Source of the DNA: an uncultured Chloroflexota bacterium
Lineage (GTDB): Bacteria > Chloroflexota > Limnocylindria > Limnocylindrales > CSP1-4
Assembly (NCBI GenBank): GCA_903930745.1
Contig: CAIYZX010000209.1
Location: forward strand, 1 to 9,012
Reading direction: 5' to 3'
Length of the DNA stretch: 9,012 nucleotides
Shown piece after piece: positions 1 through 6,457 of the stretch. Under the pieces are notes generated by a model, which was not told the origin of the DNA, ran no database searches, and saw only the letters and a program-made list of their open reading frames with translations. A program made the position numbers and the translations under genes. Numbering within the stretch: the first letter of the stretch is position 1; the number at the start of each line of letters is the position of its first letter.

Positions 1-531
1 CCGGCAGGCGTCCAGCCAGACGTCCGGGAACGGCTTGCCCCTCCCCAGGTCCGCGCCGGACGCGACCACCGTGAAGCAGTCGAGGAGACCGGCGCCGCCG
101 AGCGCCACCCGGACCAGCCACGCCGGCGTGTTGGACGCCACCGCGAGCGGGACCAGGCCGCGGAGCGCATGGACCAGCTCCCGGGCTCCGCGCCGGACGC
201 CGGGACCGGCCGAGTACAGGTCCCGCATGATCTCCAGCAGCTCCGCCTGGAGGGCGGCGTGCGCGTGCTCCCGGCCAAGGCGCCTGGCGTAGACGGCAAC
301 CGACTCCGCCACCGACCGGCCGTGCGTCTCGAGCGCATCCGCCTCCGTGTGCGTGCCGCCGTGGCGCTCGAGGAGGATGCGCTCGGCGTCCACCCAGAGG
401 GGCTCGGAGTCGATCAGGAGCCCGTCCATGTCGAACAGGATGGCGGCGTGGGAGCCGGGCACGACGGGCGGGGCGCCGGGACCATGGGTCCACGGCGCCC
501 CGATCGGCGCACTCGAGCGCTCTCCGCTCAC
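1..531 (-). CDS. HAD-IA family sugar-phosphate phosphatase (HxpB-like), C-terminus beyond window
   Basis: This is the first 177 residues of a haloacid dehalogenase-superfamily hydrolase; the reading frame is open to the left edge, so the C-terminus is missing from view. Motif I is FDMDG with nucleophile Asp34 and acid/base Asp36, followed by LLIDSEPLW, the form seen in E. coli HxpB (hexitol and 2-deoxyglucose phosphatase) and related beta-phosphoglucomutase-like enzymes. A helical cap follows (about residues 45-115), then motif II Ser133 in VASNTP and motif III Lys166 in GKPFPD. The acidic motif IV lies outside the window. The GTG start at 531 overlaps the permease stop as GTGA, with AAGGAG 11 bases upstream, so translation is probably coupled to the permease. 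A second in-frame GTG at 462 lacks a ribosome binding site. Substrate is not determinable; a mutase rather than phosphatase is possible. It is a paralogue of the HAD gene at 8271-8969. Confidence 0.88.
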   Translation of the reverse strand, partial: MSGERSSAPIGAPWTHGPGAPPVVPGSHAAILFDMDGLLIDSEPLWVDAERILLERHGGTHTEADALETHGRSVAESVAVYARRLGREHAHAALQAELLEIMRDLYSAGPGVRRGARELVHALRGLVPLAVASNTPAWLVRVALGGAGLLDCFTVVASGADLGRGKPFPDVWLDACR

Positions 532-2153
532 TCGGGAGGGAGCTCCTTGTACACGAGGTCGATGTCGATGCCCTGGCCGCGCCGGATCACCTTCGCGCCG
601 AAGTACACGACAAGGCCCACGATGACGATCATCGCGATGAACGAGGGGACCCACCAGAGGTTGTCCGGCGAGCCGATCGCCAGGGGCGGGTAGGTCACGA
701 CGCACCAGGTGAGGAACACCATGGCCAGGATCGCCAGCGGCGAGACGATGTACAGGACCGGGATCCCGCCAAGCTTCACGTTGGCGGGGGAGGCCTGGTA
801 GAGGTCCGCCCGGCGCGTGGGGAAGAGCATGGCGGCAACCGCCACGATCACCACGCAGACCACACCGGCCAGGACGCCGAGGGCGAGCCAGGTGTTGAAG
901 TCCGTTGACCAGATGGACCAGGCGAGCATCGCCGTGACGATGCCCATGACCACGAGGATCGCCGGGACCGGTGAGTGGGTGCGGTCGCTGACCGAGGACA
1001 GCCGCTCCGGGAGCAGCCGGTCGAACGACCAGGCGAACACTGTCCGGATGGGCATGAAGGTGTTGCCCACCATCGCCGGGAGGCTCCAGAACAGGAACGA
1101 TCCGACGATCAGGATGGTGAGGGCCGGGACGTTGTACACGAGTGCCGCGAGCACCTGGTAGAAGGCACCGCCCGGGATCGCGTAGCCGCTGTCCGCCGTG
1201 TTGGCGGCAACCACGAAGTCAAACCCGGTGACCTTGAACAGGAGGGCCGCGCCGAGGGCGATGAAGAGGACGTCCCAGACCAGGGCGCCCACCATGATCG
1301 TCATCTGGCGGCTGCGGTTCATGGCGCTCTTGAGCTCGCCGGACAGGTAGACGGACCACCAGTTCCACATCATGAACGTCATCACGACGAAGATCGCCGG
1401 CAGGGTCATGTCCATGTTGCCAAGCTCCGGCTGGATCCCGGCAACGCCCGCCTTGGCGATCACGTCGGCCATGGTGCCGCCGCCCTGCGCGGTGTTGAGC
1501 GCGTCGAAGTTCTGGCGGAACTGGTCCGGGGAGCCGAACGCGAGGCACACGAACGCGACGAACGTGCCCACCGAGGCGATGATCCAGAAGATGTTCTGGA
1601 ACCGGAAGGTGGTCTTGGTGCCGGCGACCAGGATGACCGTCATCAGCGCGATCATGGAGAAGCCGCCAAGGAAGGTCCACACCTTGTCCGTCTGGAACGC
1701 GGTGCCCCAGTCGGTAAGGGCCTGGATGCCCAGCATGGCTCCGAGGCTGGTGAGCACCGGGCCGAGGGCGAGCACGGCGAAGTACCGGGCCCAGAACGTC
1801 GCGCCGATCATCGCCGACAGGGCGGCGCCGAAGTTGGAGACCAGCGCCACGGGCGGCGAGATGATGCGGCTGACCCAGACGTAGTCGCCGCCGGTTCGCG
1901 GCATGCTGGAGGCAAGCAGCGACATCATCACCAGCACGGGGATGTTGATCACGGCGCAGATCAGCGTCACCGCGACGAAGTCCGCCTTCGGAAACGCCGA
2001 CAGCGCCCAGAAGATGCCGAACGCGAGCGTGGCGCCAACCGGCGCCGAGAACACCGCGTTGAAGATCGTTGCGTCGAGCGCGGATGCCTCGCGGACGAGA
2101 CCCGTGCTCTGGCGGACGAAGAGCCCTCCTCGACCGCCGGGTGCGCTTGCCAC
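528..2153 (-). CDS. APC-superfamily permease (amino acid/polyamine/organocation type)
   Basis: A 541-residue integral membrane transporter, expected to carry a small amine, amino acid or related compound across the cytoplasmic membrane. About twelve hydrophobic segments are visible, the first at residues 28-55. The APC signature RTGGDYVWVSR starts at residue 86, after the second segment. A conserved cytoplasmic stretch with FDRLLPER at 377-384 is followed by a Pro-containing segment (SPVPAI). An unusually long polar loop spans about residues 208-250. The protein ends in a basic/acidic tail (RRGQGIDID...KELPPE), common in bacterial APC permeases. The GTG at 2153 is chosen because GGAGG lies 7 bases before it (2161-2165); an in-frame ATG at 2225 has no such site and overlaps the presumed control region. 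The gene diverges from the DeoR repressor and overlaps the downstream HAD gene. The substrate is unknown. Confidence 0.9.
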   Translation of the reverse strand: MASAPGGRGGLFVRQSTGLVREASALDATIFNAVFSAPVGATLAFGIFWALSAFPKADFVAVTLICAVINIPVLVMMSLLASSMPRTGGDYVWVSRIISPPVALVSNFGAALSAMIGATFWARYFAVLALGPVLTSLGAMLGIQALTDWGTAFQTDKVWTFLGGFSMIALMTVILVAGTKTTFRFQNIFWIIASVGTFVAFVCLAFGSPDQFRQNFDALNTAQGGGTMADVIAKAGVAGIQPELGNMDMTLPAIFVVMTFMMWNWWSVYLSGELKSAMNRSRQMTIMVGALVWDVLFIALGAALLFKVTGFDFVVAANTADSGYAIPGGAFYQVLAALVYNVPALTILIVGSFLFWSLPAMVGNTFMPIRTVFAWSFDRLLPERLSSVSDRTHSPVPAILVVMGIVTAMLAWSIWSTDFNTWLALGVLAGVVCVVIVAVAAMLFPTRRADLYQASPANVKLGGIPVLYIVSPLAILAMVFLTWCVVTYPPLAIGSPDNLWWVPSFIAMIVIVGLVVYFGAKVIRRGQGIDIDLVYKELPPE

Positions 2154-2160
2154 CTGGGTT

Positions 2161-2165
2161 CCTCC
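2161..2165 (-). promoter_or_regulatory. Ribosome binding site fixing the permease GTG start
   Basis: On the minus strand GGAGG stands 7 bases upstream of GTG at 2153. A second GGAGGAAGG-like stretch sits just further upstream. This spacing decides for the GTG start over the upstream ATG at 2225. Confidence 0.7.
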
Positions 2166-2188
2166 GATCCTTCCTCCGGACCACCCGC

Positions 2189-2218
2189 TTGACGCGGGTT
2201 GCGTGTCCATCGGATAGT
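2189..2218 (+). promoter_or_regulatory. Candidate promoter of the DeoR-led operon
   Basis: TTGACG at 2189-2194 resembles a -35 box. GATAGT at 2213-2218 resembles a -10 box (4 of 6 matches to TATAAT), with an 18-base spacer. Transcription would start near 2225, giving a leader of about 50 bases before the DeoR ATG and placing the CGAACAT repeats across the start point. It is a prediction by eye only. On the minus strand a TTGACG at 2245-2240 could serve the permease, but no properly spaced -10 box was found. Confidence 0.4.
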
Positions 2219-2253
2219 CGAACATAACCGAACATGCTTCGTCAACCGATGTT
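2219..2253. promoter_or_regulatory. Candidate DeoR-family operator: tandem CGAACAT repeats
   Basis: CGAACAT occurs at 2219-2225 and again at 2229-2235, a 10-base period that puts both copies on the same face of the helix. A partial inverted copy (ATGTT, 2249-2253) follows. CGAACAT is the half-site of the operator bound by E. coli GlpR, a DeoR-family repressor, where it occurs as an inverted repeat with ATGTTCG. Here the clear pair is a direct repeat. The repeats lie between the divergent permease and DeoR genes, next to the predicted -10 box, so one regulator could control both directions. That the neighbouring DeoR protein binds here is inference. Confidence 0.5.
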
Positions 2254-2273
2254 GTGACTGGGGATCCCCCTCG

Positions 2274-3182
2274 ATGTCCGATCCTGAACGCGATCGCGCC
2301 GGCGGGCCTGCGCGGCGGACCCCTCGCGCCGGCAGCTCGCGCCCGCGCGTCCCGGTGGACCGGCGCCACCTGATCCTGGAGCGGGTCGCCGACGAGCAGA
2401 CGGTGCACGTTGGGGACCTGTCACGGGAGCTGGGCGTCTCCGAGATGACGATCCGGCGGGACATCCGCAGACTGGAGCGCGATGGCTTCCTGCGGCAGAC
2501 CTACGGCGGCGCAACGGCGCACCTGACACGGTCGCTGGACGTCGCGTTCAACGCGCGGGCGCTGCAGCACACGCGCGAGAAGCGGCTGATCGGTCTTTCG
2601 GCCGCGCCGATGCTGGATGGCGCCAGGATCGCGTTCCTGGGCGTCGGCACCACCGTGGAGCAGCTTGCCCGCCACCTGCGGGCGGACCCGGAGCTCACGG
2701 TCGTCACCCCGTCCCTCCCAACCGCCAGCCAGCTTGGCACGCGGGCGCTGCGCACCGTCATCCTGGGCGGCTCGGTCCGCAGGGACGACCTCACGGCCAC
2801 GGGCCCCATCGCCGTGGCCACCCTCGCGCGCTACCGGTTCGAGGTCGCCGTCATCGGCGCCGCCGGGTACTGCGCGCGGTGGGGGATCACGGAGCACGCC
2901 GACGACGAGGCGGAGATCCAGCGCGTGGCCATCGCCCGAGCGGAGCGGGTGATCCTCCTCGTGGACGGCTCCAAGGTTGGGACGGCGACGGCCGCCGTCG
3001 TCGCCCCTGCCACCGCCGTGCACACCCTGGTCACGGACGCCTCCGCGCCGCCGGCAGAGCTGGACGAGCTCCGAGCCGCCGGCGTCAGGGTGGTCTTGGC
3101 CGGCGCCGACCGTCCCACCCACCCGCCGGCCTCCCCGGCCCCGGCGACCTCCGCCCACAGCAGCCCCAGCAGAAGGAGCTAG
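2274..3182 (+). CDS. DeoR-family transcriptional repressor
   Basis: A 302-residue cytoplasmic DNA-binding regulator of the kind that controls sugar catabolism and senses a phosphorylated sugar. After a basic, Pro-rich N-terminus, the winged helix-turn-helix covers about residues 30-80 (RRHLILERV...VGDLSRELGVSEMTIRRDI...GFLRQTYGGA), matching the DeoR HTH pattern closely. The C-terminal effector domain (about 97-270) shows the usual sugar-phosphate-isomerase-like elements: GVGTT, VILGG, GITEHADDEAEIQR and DGSKVG. The final 20 or so residues are Pro/Ala/Ser-rich and probably disordered. ATG 2274 is the likely start, giving about 29 residues before the HTH, though no good ribosome binding site precedes it. 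It is first in a five-gene operon and diverges from the permease; autoregulation and control of the permease are likely. The effector is probably a product of the encoded kinase (inference). Confidence 0.93.
   Translation: MSDPERDRAGGPARRTPRAGSSRPRVPVDRRHLILERVADEQTVHVGDLSRELGVSEMTIRRDIRRLERDGFLRQTYGGATAHLTRSLDVAFNARALQHTREKRLIGLSAAPMLDGARIAFLGVGTTVEQLARHLRADPELTVVTPSLPTASQLGTRALRTVILGGSVRRDDLTATGPIAVATLARYRFEVAVIGAAGYCARWGITEHADDEAEIQRVAIARAERVILLVDGSKVGTATAAVVAPATAVHTLVTDASAPPAELDELRAAGVRVVLAGADRPTHPPASPAPATSAHSSPSRRS
3173..3178 (+). promoter_or_regulatory. Strong ribosome binding site for the BtpA/SgcQ gene
   Basis: AAGGAG lies inside the last codons of the DeoR gene, 8 bases before ATG 3187. 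It is the best Shine-Dalgarno match in the rightward operon, suggesting that this product is made at a higher level than the regulator. Confidence 0.7.
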
Positions 3183-3186
3183 CACC

Positions 3187-3999
3187 ATGGACCTCCTCGA
3201 GAAGACCTTCGGCGTCCGCAAGCCGGTGATCGCAATGCTCCACCTGCCCGGACTGCCCGGCCGGCCCTGGCATGACGCCGCCGCCGGGGTGGGCAAGGCC
3301 GTGGATGTCGTTGGGCGCGACCTCGAGGTGCTCCAGGACGCCGGCGTTGACGGCGTCCTCTTCTGCAACGAGGCGGACCTCCCCTACCAGCTCAAGGTCG
3401 GTCCGGAGATCGTGGCCGCCATGGCCTCCGTCGTGGGCCAGCTACGGCGCGATGTGCGGGTTCCGTTCGGCGTGAACCTGCTGTGGGATGCCATCGCCAG
3501 CCTCGCGGTCGCGCGCGGCGTGGGTGCGACGTTCGTGCGCGAGGTGATGACCGGCGTCTACGAGAGCGACCTCGGGATGATCGAGCCGTCCATCGGGGAG
3601 ATCGCAGGCTACCGTCGGGCGATCGGGGCGACGGACGTGCTGCTCTTCGACAACATCGCGCCGGAGTTCGCGTCGGCGATCGGGCGGCGATCGGTAGCGG
3701 ACCGCGCGAAGGGCGCGGCGTTCATGGGCATGGACGCCATCCTCATCAGCGGGGCGGCCGCGGGGACGCAGTTCGCCATGAGCGACCTCGAGGAGGCCAA
3801 GGCTGCGGCGCCCGCCACGCCCATCATCGCGAACACGGGCGTCCGCGCCGACTCCATCGGCCGGATCTTCAGGGTGGCGGACGGGGCCATCGTGGGCACC
3901 AGTCTCAAGCGAGACGGCGTGACCTGGAACGAGGTTGATCCCGCCCGCGCCGCGGCGCTGGTGGAGGCCGCCGCCGCGGCACGCGCGGCTGCCGCCTGA
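3187..3999 (+). CDS. BtpA/SgcQ-family TIM-barrel protein
   Basis: A 270-residue protein of the BtpA/SgcQ family (COG0434), predicted to fold as a (beta/alpha)8 barrel. Family marks include the N-terminal MLHLPGLPGRP (residues 17-27), a central region with VLFCNEADLPY and GVNLLWDA, and the C-terminal phosphate-site-like end (ANTGVRADSI, then DGAIVGTSLKRDG) typical of barrels that bind phosphorylated ligands. BtpA was named for a role in photosystem I biogenesis in cyanobacteria. SgcQ sits in the E. coli sgc sugar operon next to a DeoR-type regulator (SgcR), so the arrangement here favours a sugar-phosphate role. The exact reaction is not established. A strong ribosome binding site precedes it, and only 7 bases separate it from the phosphoesterase gene. 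The last 20 residues form an Ala-rich helix. An open frame extends upstream into the DeoR gene, but the ribosome binding site fixes this ATG. Confidence 0.88.
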   Translation: MDLLEKTFGVRKPVIAMLHLPGLPGRPWHDAAAGVGKAVDVVGRDLEVLQDAGVDGVLFCNEADLPYQLKVGPEIVAAMASVVGQLRRDVRVPFGVNLLWDAIASLAVARGVGATFVREVMTGVYESDLGMIEPSIGEIAGYRRAIGATDVLLFDNIAPEFASAIGRRSVADRAKGAAFMGMDAILISGAAAGTQFAMSDLEEAKAAAPATPIIANTGVRADSIGRIFRVADGAIVGTSLKRDGVTWNEVDPARAAALVEAAAAARAAAA

Positions 4000-4006
4000 G
4001 CCGGCG

Positions 4007-4960
4007 ATGGGACGCAGGACGAAGGTCTACTTCGCAACGGACCTCCATGGGTCCAGCAAGTGCTTCCGCAAGTTCCTCAATGCCGGGCCCGCCTACGGTG
4101 CGGACGTGCTCGTGCTGGGTGCGGATCTCGCCGGCAAGGCGATCCAGGGGATCACCCGCGGCACGGGCGGCCACTGGCACGCACGCTTCATCGGCACGGA
4201 TCACGACGTGCGCGATGGCGCCGAGCTCGACGCCCTGGAGAAGCTCATCGAGGATCACGGCTACTACCCGTATCGAGCGGAGCCCGGCGAGCTGGAGGCG
4301 CGGCAGCAGGAAGGCACGCTGGATGCGCTCTTCCTTGACCTGATGACCGCCCGCCTGCGCGCCTGGATGCAGCTGGCGGACGAGCGCCTTCGGCCGCGCG
4401 GGATCCCGCTCTTCGCGATGCTGGGCAACGACGACCCGGTGGAGCTGGGAGCGGTGCTGGATGCCGCGCCGTGGGCGGTGCACGCCGAGGGAAGGGTCGT
4501 GCAGCTGGACGACGATCACGAGATGATCTCGTGGGGCTGGGCCAACATCACGCCGTTCCAGTCGCACCGCGAGCAGCCGGAGGCGGCCCTGGGCGCGTCC
4601 ATCGAGGCGATGACCACCCGCCTGCGGGACCCGGCACGCGCGGTGTTCAACCTCCACGTCCCGCCGATGAACAGCGGCCTGGACGAGGCGCCGGTGCTGG
4701 ACGCCACCCTGACCGTCCAGCAGCAGCTTGGCCAGGTCAGGTTCGGGCCGGTTGGCAGCACCGCGGTCCGGGAGGCCATCGAGCGGGTCCAGCCCCTGCT
4801 CTCGCTGCACGGTCACATCCACGAGTCCGCGGCCATCAAGCGCATTGGACGCACGATCGCCATCAACCCGGGCTCCGACTACTCCACGGGCGCGCTGAAC
4901 GGAACGCTCGTCACGCTGGAGCGGGACAAGGTGGCAACCCACCAGCTGGTCCGCGGATGA
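4007..4960 (+). CDS. Icc-like metallophosphoesterase (COG2129 type)
   Basis: A 317-residue calcineurin-like phosphoesterase that should hydrolyse a phosphomono- or diester with a two-metal centre. All metal-binding blocks are visible in order: DLHG (Asp12, His14), GADLAG (Asp40, where GD is usual), GNDD (Asn141), LHVPP (His217) and GHIH (His270, His272), then a conserved INPGS end. A conserved stretch after the third block (SWGWANITPFQSHRE, residues 175-189) is typical of the COG2129 Icc-related group in bacteria and archaea. It has no signal peptide, so it is cytoplasmic. The ATG lies 7 bases after the BtpA stop and its own stop overlaps the kinase start (ATGA), so it is firmly inside the operon. 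Its substrate is unknown: a phosphorylated pathway intermediate, a cyclic phosphate or a nucleotide are all possible. Confidence 0.88.
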   Translation: MGRRTKVYFATDLHGSSKCFRKFLNAGPAYGADVLVLGADLAGKAIQGITRGTGGHWHARFIGTDHDVRDGAELDALEKLIEDHGYYPYRAEPGELEARQQEGTLDALFLDLMTARLRAWMQLADERLRPRGIPLFAMLGNDDPVELGAVLDAAPWAVHAEGRVVQLDDDHEMISWGWANITPFQSHREQPEAALGASIEAMTTRLRDPARAVFNLHVPPMNSGLDEAPVLDATLTVQQQLGQVRFGPVGSTAVREAIERVQPLLSLHGHIHESAAIKRIGRTIAINPGSDYSTGALNGTLVTLERDKVATHQLVRG

Positions 4961-6456
4961 GCGGACGGCAGGACGTCCTCGTCGCGATCGACGTTGGCAC
5001 CTCCGGGGCACGGGCAGCCGCCTTCGACCTCGCGGGCGACCGGTTCATGGAGGTGCGGCGCCCGTACGCGTCGCACTCGCCACGACCCCAGTGGGTGGAG
5101 CAGTCCGCCTCCGCATGGCAGAGCGCCTCGCTGGCCGCGCTTGCGGGCCTGGTCGCGGGCCTTGGACCCCGCCGTCGTGTCCACGCCATCTCGCTGACCG
5201 GCCAGTGCCCCTCGGTCGCGCTGCTGGACGCCCGGGGCCGTCCCGTGGGACCCGGGCTGACGTACCGCGACAACCGGGCCGAGGCGGAGGCGGCGTGGAT
5301 GCGCGAGCGCCTCGGCGACGCCTGGATCCACGACCGCACGGGGCACCAGGCCGCGGCGTTCCACGTCGCGCCAAAGCTGCTCTGGGTCCGGCGGCACCAG
5401 CCGGACCGGTGGTCCAGGGTGCGCCTGGCGCTGCAGCCCCGCGACCTGGTCGTCCTCGCGCTCACCGGTGAGGCCGTCACGGAGGGGTCGCACGCCGCCG
5501 CCACGCTGTGCCACGACCTGCGCGGTCACCGCTGGGATCCGGAGATCCTGGACGCGCTGGAGCTGCCGGCCACGATCTGGCCGCGCCTTGGGCGAGCGGA
5601 CGAGGTGGTTGGCACGCTGCGGCCGGCCGTCGCCCAGCAGGTGGGGCTGCCACCCGCAACCCCCGTGGTGCTGGGCGGCGCGGACAGCCAGGCGTGCGCC
5701 TTCGGTGGCGGCGTGATCTCGGCCGGACCCGTCTCGGAGATGGCCGGGTCGTCCACGTGCCTCAACGCGGCCGTCGATCGGCCACTGGACGTCATGGCCG
5801 TGACCCACTATCCCCATGTCACGGGGGCGGGCTTCACGACGGAGACCGGCATCAACACCACCGGGTCCACGGTCACCTGGGTGGCGGACCTGCTCTACGG
5901 CGGCCGCCGTGGAAGGGCCGGCGCCCGTGACTTCGCGGCGCTTGACCGGGAGGCGGCGGCGGCTCCCGCCGGGGCGGACGGCGTGCTGCTGGTCCCGGTC
6001 CTCGCCGACGGCGAGCGCACGGACCCGTCGCTGCGCGGGGCGCTGACGGGCCTGTCCCTGCGACACGGCCGGGGCGTGCTGGCGCGCGCGGCACTGGAGG
6101 GCGTTGCCTACGCGATCCGGGAGCAGCTTGACCTGCTCGTCGCAGGCGGCCAGCCCGTGACCGAGCTCCGCGTCTCCGGCGGCGACACCCGCCTTGGCGC
6201 GTGGAATCGCGTCAAGGCGGACGTGACCGGCATCCCGGTCATCACGATCCCCGGGGACGCCGCGGTCACGGGCGTCGCGATGCTCGCCGGGATTGGCGCC
6301 GGGCTCTACAGGGATGCCGCCGCCGCGATCTCCGCCTGTGTGCACCCGGATCCGGCGATCGACCCGGACCAGGCGCATGCGGACCGCCACGCGGCAGGCT
6401 TCGCCGCCTACCGTGACCTGGTTGCGGCGTCCGTCGTACGCCGCCGTGAGGGCTGA
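4957..6456 (+). CDS. FGGY-family carbohydrate kinase (xylulokinase-like)
   Basis: A 499-residue cytoplasmic kinase that transfers phosphate from ATP to a sugar, ketose or polyol; the length fits the family. The N-terminal domain opens with the phosphate-binding loop DVGTSGARAAAF (residues 12-23) and contains SLTGQCPS and a TYRDNRA substrate-region motif. The C-terminal domain carries the catalytic-base block GGADSQACAFGGG (Asp243), SEMAGSSTCLN, and the FGGY signature region SGGDTRLGAWNRVKADVTG (about 407-425). The start ATG overlaps the phosphoesterase stop; an open frame continues far upstream but would overlap that gene by nearly 490 bases and lacks homology. The neighbouring isomerase-type barrel and DeoR regulator fit a catabolic ketose or polyol kinase. 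Xylulose, ribulose, erythritol-like or other substrates cannot be told apart by eye. Confidence 0.93.
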   Translation: MSGRQDVLVAIDVGTSGARAAAFDLAGDRFMEVRRPYASHSPRPQWVEQSASAWQSASLAALAGLVAGLGPRRRVHAISLTGQCPSVALLDARGRPVGPGLTYRDNRAEAEAAWMRERLGDAWIHDRTGHQAAAFHVAPKLLWVRRHQPDRWSRVRLALQPRDLVVLALTGEAVTEGSHAAATLCHDLRGHRWDPEILDALELPATIWPRLGRADEVVGTLRPAVAQQVGLPPATPVVLGGADSQACAFGGGVISAGPVSEMAGSSTCLNAAVDRPLDVMAVTHYPHVTGAGFTTETGINTTGSTVTWVADLLYGGRRGRAGARDFAALDREAAAAPAGADGVLLVPVLADGERTDPSLRGALTGLSLRHGRGVLARAALEGVAYAIREQLDLLVAGGQPVTELRVSGGDTRLGAWNRVKADVTGIPVITIPGDAAVTGVAMLAGIGAGLYRDAAAAISACVHPDPAIDPDQAHADRHAAGFAAYRDLVAASVVRRREG

Positions 6457-6457
6457 C

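Noticed and set aside
975..2192. Long plus-strand open frame (about 405 codons) opposite the permease
   Set aside because: Its product is a low-complexity Arg/Glu/His/Gly-rich sequence without any domain, as expected for the antisense of a GC-rich membrane-protein gene.
2260..2269. GGGGATCCCC palindrome just before the DeoR start as an operator or ribosome-site mask
   Set aside because: It is a perfect 10-base palindrome but short and GC-rich, so chance is a sufficient explanation; the CGAACAT repeats are a better operator candidate.
2154..2408. N-terminal extension of the permease to positions 2225 or 2408
   Set aside because: The GGAGG site 7 bases before GTG 2153 and the control elements in 2189-2253 argue against these starts; the longer form would also overlap the DeoR coding region.
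2977..3186. Upstream extension of the BtpA frame to 2977
   Set aside because: It overlaps the DeoR C-terminal domain and encodes Pro/Arg-rich sequence; the ATG at 3187 has an ideal ribosome binding site.
4471..4956. Upstream extension of the kinase frame giving a 661-residue protein
   Set aside because: The extension lies entirely over the conserved phosphoesterase gene and reads as low-complexity; the ATG at 4957 begins right before the family's N-terminal DVGTSG loop.
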